In this document: one piece after another, positions 1 to 12,502 of the stretch
How positions within the stretch are numbered: the first letter of the stretch is position 1
How the letters are laid out: the number at the start of each line of letters is the position of its first letter
DNA from: Meloidogyne chitwoodi
Taxonomy: Eukaryota > Nematoda > Chromadorea > Rhabditida > Meloidogynidae
Reading direction: 5' to 3'
NCBI GenBank assembly: GCA_015183035.1
Contig: JACZZP010000015.1
Coordinates: 372,001 to 436,000 of the forward strand
Length of the DNA stretch: 64,000 nucleotides
Program-made: the position numbers and the translations under genes
The notes under the pieces: generated by a model
Seen by the model: only the letters and a program-made list of their open reading frames with translations
Databases searched by the model: none
What the model was told of the DNA's origin: nothing

Positions 1-523
1 TAATTTGCGCCGTAGAATAACGTATCTACCTTTGTGTCATTAAATTGGCTGTTCTTAAATTTTTGATAAATTAATTATTTATTTGTAATTTGCGCCGTAG
101 AATAACGCATGTACCAAAAAGCCAACCAGGGATGGGCTCTCACACGAAGAAGTGATAAAACACTCTCTGTAGGTTCAAGTTTGGCGTGTTTCCAGCAAAC
201 TTCGATCTTTCATAACTTTGTTCAAAATCGTTCAATCTCGACAATTTTGGTCTCATTCGATAGGTCTCAAAGAGACCTATCGAATGAGCTATCATACTCA
301 TATTCGACTTTTCCACCCCAAAACTGAGCTTACCTCCCCCCTATGGTTTTTCGATTTTCGAGGGTCTGTATCTCGGCTCAGAGTAGTTGGTTCGACTTCG
401 TTCAGGGCTAGTTCGACTTCGTTCAGGGCTAGTTCGACTCAGCTCGCCGAGCTCTTTCGAATGACACCTCACTTGTGTAAATTGAACCGCTACAAAAAAA
501 ACCACCTATACTTAACCAGATTC
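1..523. mobile_element. Merlin-type DNA element, truncated by window edge
   Basis: The right part of this stretch matches the right end of the complete Merlin element at 21388-23527: it carries the core around CCATAGGGGGGAGTAAGC (seen here as its complement), the GTTCGACTTCGTTCAGGGCTA motif and the terminal CCACCTATACTTAACCAGATTC. The GTTCGACTTCGTTCAGGGCTA motif is duplicated in tandem at about 391-432. The left part holds the internal segment with GTAATTTGCGCCGTAGAATAACG, twice. No transposase is encoded in the visible part. The left end and its target-site duplication lie outside the window, so full length is unknown. Confidence 0.8.
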
Positions 524-1994
524 AAAATAATTTTTAACTTTTTTTAAGTTTTTTTATCAATGTTTGTGGTAAAATACAAAAATAAGTTATTAAGGCGCAC
601 AAGTTTAGAGTATTATAAAGACAGATGAAGATGATGATTGAATAAATTAAGAAAAAATTAATCTAGCTTAGAAAAATAAAAAAATACAAATTATTTATTT
701 AAATGTATAAAAAGGATAGGGAAATTGAGTTTAAAATTAATTAATAAAAGGGAAAAATTAAAAAAAAACCTAAAAAATCAGTGTTGTTTCTTCACTGTTT
801 TTCAATAATTTCTTGAATAAAATAAATAGACATGGGGCAATATTTAAATTGTAAAATGAGCAAACTTAAAAACTAAGAGTGACTGCTTTCACAATTCGTG
901 TCCTTTTTTATTTATTTTTATTTATTTATTTTATTTTCACATCTTCAATATAGTCATACCCCCCTATTTTTCAATTTTTCCATTTTTACTTTTTTCTCTT
1001 TGCATGTGCCATTTTATGTGTGTTTATTCAGCCTTATTTTTGCTGTTTTTTATGTCTCATTTATGCAAAAACGACCTTTTGAAAATCTGTCATGAGAATA
1101 ATAGAAAAATAAAAAATATTAAAGTCACGTGAGAATAATTTTTTCACGTGAAAAATAAATAAATAAATTAAAAGATTAGAAAAAGGTCAAAAATAAGATT
1201 TGTAAGACAAATAATATTTATAATTTAATTAGTAATTCTGAGTTTAATATTTTAAGAATTAGCTTTAAGCAGTTAGGAAGGATTGTAGATAAAGTTTGAA
1301 TTTTTTTGCAACAAAATATTTGAATAATAAATTTTCTAAAATAAGTTACTTTCTAAAATTTAACGAATTAATTTCAAATTTAATAATTCGAAAAAAAAAA
1401 TTTTTTTCTTAAATAAAATTCTAAGAAATAGAAGACGCCAAATTGAAATTTTTTCGAATATTTGATCAAAATTTTATTTTTTTAAATTATTTTAATTTGA
1501 TTTTAGCATTTTTTCCGATCTCTACTTAATAATAATTATTTAAATAAATTATTAGATTTAAAAAAATACAAGTCTTTTTATTCAAAACACACGTGTATCT
1601 TGTTAAATCAAATTTTATGTTTTGATTTACACAAATTTAAGACATTCATTAATTTTTCACGTGTATATTTATGTTGGCTTTTAATGTTTTTATTTTTTTT
1701 TAAATTTTGTTTCATTTTGTGTGTTGTGTTCTTTGAAGGGAGCACTTGAAAAAAATAAAAAATGTGCGGGGAATAAAAACGTTCGAGAAAAAAAAAGAAA
1801 TTTTAAGTAAAGCCAATTTATATTATTATTTTAGTCTCTTAAAAATGTTTTTAATAAATTGAAGTTTATAAAAAGTTTTTAAAAATAAATTAAGTGAATA
1901 ATTTAATTTAAAATTAAGAGTATGAAATTAATAAAAATAACAAATTATCTTAAAAAATGTCTTAAATAAATTAAAAAGTCTCAAAGCTTTTTGT
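524..1994. other. AT-rich intergenic region, no gene seen
   Basis: No convincing exon was found. It contains homopolymer-rich AT sequence and a short CACGTG-centred palindromic pair near 1125-1150 (TCACGTGAGAATAATTTTTTCACGTGA). Open frames here are low-complexity Phe/Leu/Tyr-rich reading of T-rich DNA. Confidence 0.6.
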
Positions 1995-4945
1995 CTAATT
2001 TTTAAGTTTTTCCAAACTTTTTCCAACCTTTTGAAGCAAATAACTAAGCCCACATTTATTATTACGTTTCTCCTCTGCTGTTGATTCATTCCATAAAAGT
2101 AAAGTTGTCTGAAAAGAGAAAAAGAATAAATAATTAAAAATATTAAAATACATTGTATGCACATTTCTGAACCTTTACACTAGTTGGACAATTCTTTTGT
2201 ATAAATGATAAAAGATCAGAACTTGAAGCAAAAACTGTTGGATTGTATTTTGCTAATTCGGAATGAAGAAAATCAAGCTAAAATTTTAAATACTTTTGTA
2301 ATTCAAGTTTATTTTTATTTTTGTAATTCAAGTTTATTTTACTTTTGTAATTCGTTTATTTTTATTTTTGTAATTCGTTTATTTTCAAGTTTATTTTTGT
2401 ATTTTATTAAAACCTTTAGTAAAATTTTTAAATTATCTATTTCCGTTTCTTAAATTAAATTTTCGCATTTTTGTAATTAATTTTTTATTAAATTTGTAAA
2501 AAATTAACAAAATTGCTCATACTAACTTAATAAATGAAAAATAAAAGAATTAAAATAAACCTTGATAGCAATATTAAGTCGAACCAAAATTGTAGTCATT
2601 GCAATCAATTCAAGACGAGTATATTCCGAGATTTCTTGCTAAAAATTAAAAAATATATAAATTAATTATGAATAACCTTTTCAGTTAAAGTTTCCTTCCT
2701 ACCATTAACAACATTATTGATATTTCCGATAATGTCAGCCTTCATCCTGAATTTACAAATAATTTCATTTAAATAAACTTAGCAAATTTATGCATGTTGG
2801 TTTTTGTAATTCAAGTTTATTTTTTGTATTTCAAGTTTATTTTTGTATTTCAAGTTTGTTTTTGTAATTCAAGTTTATTTTTGTAATTCAAGTTTTACAA
2901 TTTCACATTTAGTTTATTAAATTTTCAAACAAACTTACTCTCTACAAAAATGTCCATTTTCTACAAAATCTTGTTCATCATCAGGACTATTAGAGTCTAC
3001 CTTATCCTCTCCCGGAAGTTTATTGTTTCTAACTTCTCTTTCATCTGGACGAGACATTATAATAATAGGTTCATCTTCATCATTATCAACTTCATCATCT
3101 TCTTCTCTTTCCGCGTCAATTCCAATTTGTGTCATTTCTTCAATGTCAGCAGTTTCATCATCACTACTCAAAAGATTATTATTTCGATTTCCATTATTAT
3201 TATTAGCCTTAATTTTTGATGAACCAAAAGATCCCCCAATTGTTGTTGAAGAAATTAATTCTTTTCTATTATTATTTTTTAATTTTTGTTGCTCAGATTT
3301 TTTAAATTCAAGACGAGCACGAGTATTTTCAACAATTCTTTTTTTCTCCAAATCTTCTCCAAAAGTTACTTTACTACTTTGCTTATTTTCTTTATCCAAA
3401 TCTAAAAATGTAGAATTGTTCTTTCTCTTTTGAAGTTCCAAAATATATTTTTCGGCGTGAGAAGCGGTACGAATTCCAATATTTGCCTAAATTAAATAAA
3501 TTTTCTGAAAAATATTTAAAAAATAATTTTGTTAATACATTTTTTCTCGAAGATTCATCTTTAATAATGTCTTTTGCAGTAGAAGAAAGTAAACGATTGC
3601 CTTCTTCGAGTGCCTCGTCTCCAAAATAATCAGAATCATCATCCTCCTCCTCCTCTTTATTTTCTAATCCAGTTTCAAGCTCATCAGAAGAATAAAGATC
3701 TCCAACATCGTTTAAATTTTTTGAACTTTTTGTAGCAGAATTTTTCTTGAATTATATTAAAATAAATATTTTTTTGAGGTATTTTGGGTAGAAAAATGGA
3801 GGATAAAATTAGAAATAAAATTAAATAAAAATTTTAACCAAAACAACCTTCTTTTCATTAACAGAATTTTCAGTCAACTGTTCATCCCAAATGCTTCCAG
3901 TAAATTTTTTGTCTGGCCGAATAAACTCAAATTTTGTAGCTGGCAGTGGAACCAAATTAAGAGTTTTAGTCTAAAAAATATATATAAAAACTAAAATTTT
4001 TTGAACAATTTAAAAGTGTGTGGGACCCTAACAATACTAAATATTTGTATAAACAAACCATTAGTTTTTGAGTTAATGAAAAACAAATTAAAGAAACTTT
4101 TCAGTTATTCTCCCAAAGTCCGAAAATAATAATTAAAATTTATTTTTCTCTTAAAAATATTTATTTTAAGGCATAAAATCTCAACAATCTTCCACAACTT
4201 TCCTCCATAGAAATTCGCAAAGATTGTCAATCAAAAATAATCCTTTTGAGAAAAATAAATATTATTAATACTTGCGGAAGTTGGGAGTATAACGGGAAAA
4301 GTACACCAATTTAAATTATTATTACTTCATTTTTGGAAACAGTAGAACGTTTAGAAGCCAAAGGATTGTCTGATAACGCAACTAAAAAATCAATAATAAA
4401 TTTAAAAAAAATTTAAAAAAAAACCTCCCAATGGTCGCTTCATTTTTAAATATAGAGAGCCTGTTTGCTCTACATCTGTGGTCCTGAAATAAATAAATAA
4501 AAATTGTGATGGAATTAACTGTATTTTTTAAATTAAAAATTCTACTAACGGTTCAACTAACATTTCAATATCCTTTGGCATAAAGCTTTCAAATACTTGT
4601 TTTATGTGTGTTTTGCTGAAGAATCTTCTTAATTCCTTAAATTTATAAAATAAAAAGTCTTCAATTTTATTTTTCAAAAAAGTTTTGTAAATATAATATA
4701 TTCAAAAATATAAAAAAAAACAAACGTCTTTATTCAAATAAGTCTCAAAGTCAAGAAAATATTGTTTTTGCAGTTCAAGCAAATTAACATGGTCCTCTTC
4801 TGCGCCTTTTTTAGCTAAACAGCTTAGAATGCGTTTACGACCCTTAAAAGCAAATGAAAATATTTAAAAAAATATATTCAAAAAAAAAGAAGAAAACCTC
4901 ATTAACTTTGTCACTAATAGTAAGTTTTGCAAGCGGATTAGCCAT
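1995..4945 (-). CDS. unrecognised acidic, Lys/Glu/Asn-rich multi-exon protein
   Basis: I do not recognise the family. A start at 4943-4945 opens MANPLAKLTISDKVNE, then about ten exons join in phase with good donor and acceptor sites: 4945-4898, an exon beginning GRKRILSCLAKKG near 4842, one near 4640-4560, 4490-4437, one around 4375-4326, 3972-3843, 3745-3541, 3489-2938, 2748-2690, 2640-2562 and the last ending in TAG at 1995-1997. The middle is highly acidic with low-complexity Asp/Glu runs (EEEEDDDSDYFGDE, DDEVDNDEDEP) and Lys/Arg-rich stretches, suggesting a disordered nuclear protein. The C-terminal about 90 residues (ISEYTRLELIAMTTILVRL) look helical. It lies head-to-head with the RabGAP gene, ATG to ATG 272 bases. 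Exon limits of the two short middle exons are uncertain. Confidence 0.7.
2283..2420. repeat. tandem TTTGTAATTCAAGTTTATTTT-like repeats (intronic)
   Basis: Short imperfect tandem units of roughly 20 bases built on TTTGTAATTCAAGTTTATTT, lying in an intron of the minus-strand gene. The same unit recurs at about 2803-2895 in the next intron, so both arrays probably arose from one unit. Confidence 0.75.
2803..2895. repeat. second array of the same intronic tandem unit
   Basis: Four to five copies of a TTTTTGTATTTCAAGTTTAT-like unit directly downstream of the 3489-2938 exon of the minus-strand gene. Related to the array at 2283-2420. Confidence 0.75.
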
Positions 4946-5217
4946 TAAATTTACTAAAAAAATAAGAGAAACAAAGCTAGTTTTTTAAAAATAAAAATAA
5001 AATAAAAAAGACTTTTAAAAAAATAAGTAAATAAAAATCTAAAATTCAGTAAAACATTTAGAGACTCTAATGTACTTGGCGAAAATTTCATTATGTTAAA
5101 TTTTAATTGACGAAAAGTCTGTTTGACATAAAGTCGCAAAAATTTTTAATTTTTCTGAAAATGTTTTTTAATTTTTTTTATTTCTTTTATTTTAAAGATT
5201 GCGTTTAAAATTTTTTA
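4946..5217. promoter_or_regulatory. shared divergent promoter region
   Basis: The 272 bases separate the ATGs of two divergent genes (unknown acidic protein, minus; RabGAP, plus). No TATA-like motif is evident. Both genes begin directly with coding exon 1, so the region must hold 5' UTRs and both promoters. This is inference from geometry only. Confidence 0.5.
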
Positions 5218-8200
5218 ATGTCATCCAGTCGTTTTAATGATTTTATCAGACGCGCGCAAGGTGCCTTCTCAACATTCAGAAATGGTTTGGTTTTTTATGA
5301 ATTAAAAAATAGAAATTAAAAAAAGTTTTTTTAGGCAGCTCCAATTTTTTTATTGGTAAAAATGGAGAAATAATTTATTCAAAAAATAATATTTGTTTGC
5401 ATGAGGATTCAGAAAATAATGCAGATTTGTATATTGTATTTAATTTTCAAAAAAAAAATATATAATTTTAAGAGAGCCAGTGCATACTCCAGGCTATTTA
5501 TCCATTTCTTGTCTAGATGATGAACATTTGGGTGTGACACTTGTTTTGCAATGGATGCCTAATACTTTGTTAGAGAAAAATCCAACAAGGTTTTCACTGT
5601 TGTCTAGTGGTTTGTAACTTTCCGAGTTTTTTCTCTGAGATTTTTAAGATTTTGAAATTTTTTTTCGATATCGTTAAAAATAAAAAATAGATTAAATAAA
5701 TTCAATTTTAGTATTCGCTCGGTCTCCCCTAGACCTCTTGCTTTGAATGAAAATAATTCTAATATTGACACTGAAAATACAATTACTCGACTTTTATGCT
5801 CTAATAGAGAAATTGGTGATAGTGAAGAAGATGAAAGAGAGGTTTTTTAAATTTTTTAAATTAATTAATTTTTTTTTTTAATTTTAAAGTTAAGTACAAT
5901 AGAAGAAAAAGTAAATTTGAAAGAACAATTTTTGGATTGTAATGATTCTACTTTTGATTTAATAGAGGAAAATGGAATTAAGCAAGGACATAGACCAACA
6001 ACATTGCTTCAATCGGAGGGACAAAAGGTTAGTTTTTTGTAAGTTTTTTAGTTAAATAAATTTTTGTCGATTTATAAGGTTTCTTTCAAATAGAATATAA
6101 ATTAAAATTTTTTTAAATTTGTTATTTCGAGTATAAATTTTTAAATTTTTTTTGGGTTCATAGACTGTTGAAATTTTATTTAAAAAAGATCTTTAAAAAA
6201 TATTTTAGTTATCACTGCCTGTTATAAATCTAATTCCGAATACTCCAATTGAACAAGAAAATGAAGGAAAAATTTGCGAAGATCGGGTAAAATTTATCTG
6301 AATGAGTGATATTAAAATAAATTATATTAAATTTTAGTTGACTGAAAGTTCTAGTGCAACTTCGGGTGAAGATGAAATAGTAGAAGAAGAAGAGGAGGAA
6401 GAGGATGACGTTGATTCTTCCTGTGATGATAAATCTGAAGGAGATGCAAAAGGTTTTTTATTTAATTAAAAAGTAAAAATTCTTATCTTGGTTACCCTGG
6501 TTTTAGACGGATAATTTGGAATATTTTGTCTCATTTATCATTATTTACAATTTACTCCAATTTTAGTACAAGATTCCTATCATTCTGAGCCATTCTGTCG
6601 AAGTTTTGCCACTTCTCTATTTTTTGATTCAATTCCTGAACATTTTGCCCGAAATCATAATTTAACATGGATGAAAGGAGAAGATGAAGAAGAAGATAAT
6701 ACAAAAAGCATTTTAGCATTAACTAAAGATAAAGTTTATTTTCATTCAAAAAAAGAAGATGAAGAAGAACAAAAAGAAGATTCAAATATAATAAAAGAAA
6801 TTTCAACAAAAAGAATTGCTTCTTTATTTTCTGTTAATTTAGGTTTAATTTGAAATTTTAACAAATTACTAAAAAAAAATTTTCAAAATAAATTAAACAA
6901 ATTTTTGTTCTTTTAAATTATAAAAAATATATATTGAATTTTAATTTTAAGGAAAAATGCGTTCAATGCGGGTGTTTTATTCTAATCCTGAAAAAACAAG
7001 CGGTATAAAATTAAAAATAATTTTTTTATTTTTTTTAATAGGTCAATTAGTGATTGCTAGTCACGACTCACAATATAAAATATTTCATTTTCATCATGAT
7101 GGATTAGACAAATTGGCAATAATATTTGAACGTTGGAATGCAGTTAAGGCAAAATCTGCTGGGAATGATGTATTTTTTAATATATAAATTGTTTTTATAG
7201 GAAAGAAGTTGGGAAAAACGGAAACTTTCCGGAAACATTTTCAGAAGTTAATTCCATAGTTTTTTCCGGAATTGTTACAACATTGTTTTCTTATTTGTTT
7301 TCCGGAAAGTTTTAATTGTTTTGTGATTTATTTTCCGGAAAGTTTTAAATAAAATTCCGGAAATATAAAATCAGAATTTATTCAAGTTTAATTTTATTTA
7401 AGTCTCCTTCTGTGTCTGGTCCAGATCGTCATTTACTCATTTGTCCAGTTGGTTTTGATCTGGCAAAAACAGAAATGGACCCAGAAGATGGTTTATATGA
7501 AAGGCTTAATTGGGAATATTGGAAATCATTTATTTCTAATGAAGGAATGATTGGAGATTCTTTTACTGTTAGAAAAGTAAGAGGGAAAATGCACATTTTT
7601 TACAAATTTTATTTAAATTTAATTTTTTTTAATTTTTAAGATAATATATTTTGCATCAATGGATCCTAAAATGCGTAAAGAATTATGGCCTTTTCTTTTA
7701 CGAGTATTTCCTTGGTCATCAAGTTATGAACATAGGGATGCTATACGCAACGATTTATTTTTGAGATATCAAAGAATGAAAAGAAATTTAATTAAAAAAA
7801 CTGAAAAAGCAATAGCAGCAGGAGAAAAATTTTATACAAATGTAGAATCAAGCATTTTAAAGGTTTTTTTTTATATTTTTTTATAAGAACCGAAAGAGAA
7901 AAAAATTCTCTTGATTTAATAAAAATAATAAATATATTTAAAAATTTAAAATTAAATATATATAATATATTTTTAAGGATGTATTACGCACTGATAGACG
8001 TAATTCTTTCTTTGCTGGAGATGGAAATGAAAATTTGGATATAATGAAGTAAGTAAAGGCTTAATATTATTGTTTTTTTCTACTTTTATTATTGGGGAAA
8101 TATTTTTTAAATTAAAATTTTTTAATTAAATTTTATAATAAAGGGGAGTAATGGTTTTAATTATTTTATGGATGAAAATAATTAATTTTATTAATTATTA

Positions 8201-9437
8201 TGATGCTTTTTATTAATTTAATACCTTAAGCTTATTTTCTACTCTGTCTCCTTATAAAATTCAATAAAAAAAGAAAAAATAATTTTAATAAATATTTAAA
8301 TTATTTAGATCAATTTTATTAATTTATGCTGTTAAATATCCTCAAATTAATTATATTCAAGGAATGAGTGATTTACTTTCTCCTTTACTTTTTACATTAC
8401 GTGATGAACCTTTAACTTATTGGTGTTTTGTTGAATTAATGAAAATTACACTTTTTTGTCAGTCAGAACAAACAAAATCTGTTATGGAAATTCAATTGGA
8501 TTATTTAAGGGAATTAATTCGTCTTTTTGTGCCTGAGGTTTATTTTTGAAAAATTGAAAAATAAAAATTATTATTTTTGTTTCATAAAATATAAAAAAAA
8601 AGATTTGAAGCATGTTTCAAAAAATTTGAACATTTTTTTTAAAAGTGAAGCACGCTTCAAAAAATTTGAAACTTTTTTTAAAAGTGAAGCATGCTTCAAA
8701 AAATTAAAACAAAATTTCAATAAAAATGAAAATTTTTATTGTTTCAAAAAATTTTGAAACTTTTTTAAAAATTTGAAGCATGCTTCATATATTTTTAATA
8801 CTCTCAACCTTTCAAAAAAAAACCTTTTTTATAAACTTTTATTTATTTTTAGTTTTATACACATTTAATGTTTCTTGGAGGTGATGCCCCTTCTTTAATG
8901 TTTGTTCATCGTTGGATTTTACTTTTCTTTAAACGTGAATTCCCCCAAACTGAAGCTTTACATATCTGGGAGGTTATTTTATTTTTATAATAATTAAAAA
9001 AAAAATTTTTTTTAAGGCTTGTTGGTCTCGTTACCGAACTTCTCATTTTCATTTATTTGTAGCCTGTGCAATTGTTAGTGTATTCGGGCCAGATGTAGTT
9101 TCACAACGATTACCTAATGATGAAATTCTTTTATATTTTTCATCTCTAGCAATGCATATGGATGCTAAACTAATTCTTCGAAAGGTTAAAATAAAGTTAA
9201 AATTTTTTTTTAAAATTATTTTCTTAGGCTAGAGGTCTTCTTTATCAATTTTACAGAATGAAACGAATTCCCTGTACTTTGGCTAGTTTACAAGTAATGG
9301 AGGAAAATGAGACAAATCAGTGGAATTCTCATTTACCTTTACAAAAAGAAATTTTTTGTACAGAAATGCATGAAAATGAAACTTGTCCAATGAAAATAGA
9401 AAAAGAAGAGGAAGAGGAACAATATTCTAGCATTTAA
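5218..9437 (+). CDS. TBC1D16: TBC1D16-like Rab GTPase-activating protein
   Basis: A TBC-domain RabGAP; family members accelerate GTP hydrolysis by Rab proteins in membrane traffic. Start ATG 5218 (MSSSRFNDFIRRAQGAFSTF); about sixteen short exons join in phase to a TAA at 9435-9437. The N-terminal half is a TBC1D16-type regulatory region with an acidic linker (EEEEEEDDVDSS) and a module containing LLICPVGFDL. The TBC domain follows from about 7640. It contains DPKMRKELWPFLLR, the arginine-finger motif VLRTDRRNSFF (R of IxxDxxR) and the glutamine-finger motif INYIQGMSDLLSP, so both catalytic residues are present. Later exons carry FVHRWILLFFKREFP and the helix YFSSLAMHMDAKLILRKARG. Vertebrate TBC1D16 has the near-identical RTDRNNQFF-type arginine motif, which is why I choose it over TBC1D15/17. 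The C-terminus is Glu-rich. It looks intact. Confidence 0.88.
7197..7370. repeat. TTCCGGAAAGTTTT-type repeat in RabGAP intron
   Basis: An intron between the FERWNAVKAKSAGND exon and the SPSVSGPDRHLL exon is filled with copies of TTTTCCGGAAAGTTTTAA and inverted forms. The same motif forms an array at 34400-34590 in the lectin gene, so this is a dispersed repeat. Confidence 0.65.
8598..8790. repeat. tandem repeat with GAAGCATGCTTCAAAAAATT unit (intronic)
   Basis: Three to four copies of a unit of roughly 50 bases containing the palindrome GAAGCATGCTTC followed by AAAAAATTTGAAAC, in an intron of the RabGAP gene. Each unit could fold as a small hairpin. Confidence 0.7.
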
Positions 9438-9910
9438 TATTAATAAAAAAAATTTTAAATTAATTTTTTTTCAATGCTAGAGAGGTCTGTCTTATTTACT
9501 AAATATTACATATTTCAGAATATTCCAAGGAAATATATTTATCTATATAATATTTCTAATTTTATCAAAAACCTTTCTTTTTATTAAATTTAAGCTTTGA
9601 TTATTATTTTATTAATTTTATTTTTTTGAGACAATAGGTATATCTTATCTGAGATGTTATAAATTAAAAACTTAAAAAATTTAATGTGCTTTTAGCTTTT
9701 TAAAAAAATTTCTTCCTTAATTAATTATTAATTTTTTCAGCTAATAAAACAAAATTACTAAAATTAACAATATATTTAAAATTATTTCCACATTTCATTT
9801 TTAAATAAAATTCCAAATGAGGAAATAAAAAACTTTAAATTTAAAAATCTATAATTTTTAAATTCTGAATTACCCAATAGAATGTCTGGACTTTAAAATA
9901 AAATAAACAA
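9438..9910. other. intergenic, no gene seen
   Basis: AT-rich spacer between the RabGAP stop and the mucin-like gene. It should hold the RabGAP 3' UTR and the promoter of the next gene. No TATA-like element or repeat stands out. Confidence 0.5.
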
Positions 9911-10916
9911 ATGTTAAGTTGTATTTATATTATTATTTTTGCTTCAATTTTTTATAAGTCACATTCTGGTTGTGTAAGAGGATATTGTGATTGCGATAAT
10001 GAAGAATATAACTTTTGGGAGGATATTGATATTACAACTACCACATCATTTCCTATAACAAGCAATAAAAAGACTACGGAGAAGTTAAAAATTACAACTA
10101 TTCCGGAACGAATTAAAACCACAATTCCAGAAAAAACTACAACAGAAAAAATAAAAACTACAACTCTTCCGGAAAAGTCAACTACAACAGTAAAATTAAA
10201 AACTACAATTCCGGAAAAGTTTACAACAGAGAAGTTAACAATTACAACTGTTCCGGAAAAGTTGAAAACAACAGAGAAATTTATAACAACATTTAAGGAA
10301 ACATCTAAAACTACGGCAACAACAGAGAAATTAAAAACTATAGATAAGCTAACAACAAAAGGATTTACAACTACTACAATACAAGAGAAAACTACAACGG
10401 AAATGTTAGAGACTAGTACAACTGAAAAAGCCACAACAGAGACTACAGAGAGTATAACAACTGTAGACAATAATAGATTTACTATTACTACAGAATTAAT
10501 TAATACTGAGAGAACAACAGATTTACCTAATCAGGACACTACAGTCTCACAATTGCAAACAACAATTTCAGAATCTACTAATCCAACTACAGAAGAGAAT
10601 ATTCAAACTACGAGTGAAGAGACTACAAAAACAATTATGGATTCAGTATCTACGACAGTCGAGTCTACTACTCCAAGCAGAACTACAATTGTAACTACGA
10701 CGCCACCAGGAAGTAAGTAAAAATTGAGATATAAATTTTATTTATTTAATTAACTGCACTGGTATTTTTATTTTTGCCCATTTCAAAAAGAGTACAAGAC
10801 TATAAAAAAGCTTTAGACCTTATTTACATATGATAAAAAAATATTTAATTTTAACAGCTTGCGGTATTTGTTGTAATTGTGATCATGATATTGGACAATG
10901 TAAAAGAGAATTTTAA
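9911..10916 (+). CDS. secreted Thr-rich mucin-like protein (mucin paralogue 1)
   Basis: ATG 9911 gives a hydrophobic signal peptide (MLSCIYIIIFASIFYKSHSG), then a Cys motif GCVRGYCDCDNEEYNF, then about 220 residues of Thr-rich low complexity (TTIPEKTTTEK-type units) expected to be heavily O-glycosylated. Exon 1 ends at a GTAAGT donor near 10713; a short second exon from about 10858 adds a Cys-rich tail (CGICCNCDHDIGQC) and stops at 10914-10916. The paralogue at 42890-44503 shares the signal peptide, the CDCDDEIYDFLEDFD-type motif and the intron phase, but has a longer Cys-rich C-terminal domain. This copy therefore has a reduced C-terminus, unless further exons were lost. Likely a surface-coat or secretory mucin; no enzymatic domain is visible. 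Confidence 0.75.
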
Positions 10917-11142
10917 TTAAAATTTTGAATATTTTACAAATGATGAAAAATTGTTTAAAAATGAATATGTATTAATTTATTTGCTCATTTTTATTTTTAT
11001 ATAAAGTTTAAATTAATATTCTTTTGGAGTAAAAAATTTTTCATCTCATTAAATAAAAAATTGCAAAATTAAAAAATTTAAATTGCACAAATCAATTACA
11101 AGAAAATAAATAAATATTTCTGGTAGACTTTAAGGAAAAATT

Positions 11143-11763
11143 GGGTGTAGTATAGCTGACGCCCCACTCAGAAATTAATAATTTGACATACCATTCGATG
11201 TAGCTCGTCGAGATGAATCGAACGGTAATACTCTTATAATGCGGAAATGCCTGTGAACCGAGATACAGACTCCCAAAAATCGAAAAACCATAGGGGGGAG
11301 TAAGCACATTTTGGGGTAAAAAATTCGAATATGAGTATGATAGCTCATTCGAAAGAGCTATTCGAAACCTATCGAATGAGACCAAAATTGTCGAGATTGA
11401 ACGATTATAAACAAAGTTATGAAGGATTTTGCTAGAAACACGCCAAACTTGGATCTATTGGGAGTGTTTTATGACTTCATCATTTGGGAGCCCATCTCTC
11501 GTTGGCTTTTGGTACGTGCGTTAATCTACAGCGCAAATTACAACAAAATGATTTATTAAATGAAAAAAATTAAAAGCAGCCGCAGTAATCACATTGAGTA
11601 GCTTACTCCCCCCTATGGTTTTTCGATTTTTGGGAGTCTGTATCTCGGTTCACAGGCATTTCCGCATTATAAGACAGTTACCGTTCGATTCATCTCGACG
11701 AGCTACATCGAATGGTATGTCAAATTATTAATTTCTGAGTGGGGCGTCAGCTATACTATATCC
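11143..11763. mobile_element. Merlin-type MITE, 621 bp, 8-bp TSD
   Basis: Inverted ends run from GGGTGTAGTATAGCTGACGCC on the left to GGCGTCAGCTATACTATATCC on the right, with pairing of at least 150 bases. The insertion is flanked by the direct repeat GAAAAATT at 11135-11142 and 11764-11771. The interior holds the core ATAGGGGGGAGTAAGC and the TACGTGCGTTAATCTACAGCGC segment shared with the autonomous Merlin element at 21388. No transposase is encoded, so it is non-autonomous. Confidence 0.88.
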
Positions 11764-11771
11764 GAAAAATT

Positions 11772-12502
11772 TATTAATAAATCTACCATTTATTTTATTA
11801 ATTTTTTAAAATTTTTTGAGTGGAAAGAGTTGGCATTTAGTGAACGAACGTAGATTTCAAAGACTTTTCCCGAAAGAATATGAAGTGAATGAACGTAAAT
11901 TGCAGTCTGCGTTTACCTTTTGGCTTATATAAACGGCAAATATAATAAATTAATTCATTTTACTTTATTTTTATCTTTCCAAAAAATTAAAAAAATGTAA
12001 AATGATAGATTATTTCTTTTATTTATTGCCAGGCAGTTATTTAATTCCAGCGTTTAGTTTTTAAAGAAAAAAGAAATTTAAAAAATTATCAATCAATGAT
12101 AGAAACTAAACTCCAATTATAAGGCATATCAAGGGATTAGCTCATGGATGTTCTTTTCTCTGTCATTTTAAGATGAAAACTCGATTGAAATTAGCCAAAA
12201 GGTGTCAAGGTTCAGAAGAGATATAAGGGAGCAGCCTCAGTAATCATCTAAAAAGAGCTTGATCCCCCTTATGGTTTTTATATTTTCATAACTTTTTATC
12301 TTTGCCCATAGTCATTCCCATGGTAGTTAGTAGTTAAATTTCAATTCTAGTTAAATTTCAATTCTAGTTAAATTTTTTGTCTTTATTTTGGGATCGGTTT
12401 AGCGTTTAGCCTTAATACATTTTTCTTTTAATTAATTTTTCAAATTATCAGAAATAAAAACATTTAAAAATTGGATTTTTTTAATATTTTATTTTTAGAA
12501 AA
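11772..12502. other. upstream region of helicase copy 1 with decayed MITE sequence
   Basis: No gene. About 12140-12350 resembles the interior of Merlin-type MITEs (GAGCTTGATCCCCCTTATGGTTTTTATATTTTC and GCAGCCTCAGTAATC) but has no clear ends. A TATA-like GGCTTATATAAACGGC lies at about 11922-11937. The ATG at 12503 is directly preceded by TTATTTTTAGAAAA, a good splice or spliced-leader acceptor shared with helicase copy 2. Confidence 0.5.

Noticed and set aside
2950..3433. Plus-strand Ser/Ile-rich open frames
   Set aside because: Antisense of the large acidic exon of the minus-strand gene at 1995-4945.
9952..10470. Minus-strand Val/Ser-rich open frame
   Set aside because: Antisense of the Thr-rich mucin-like exon at 9911.
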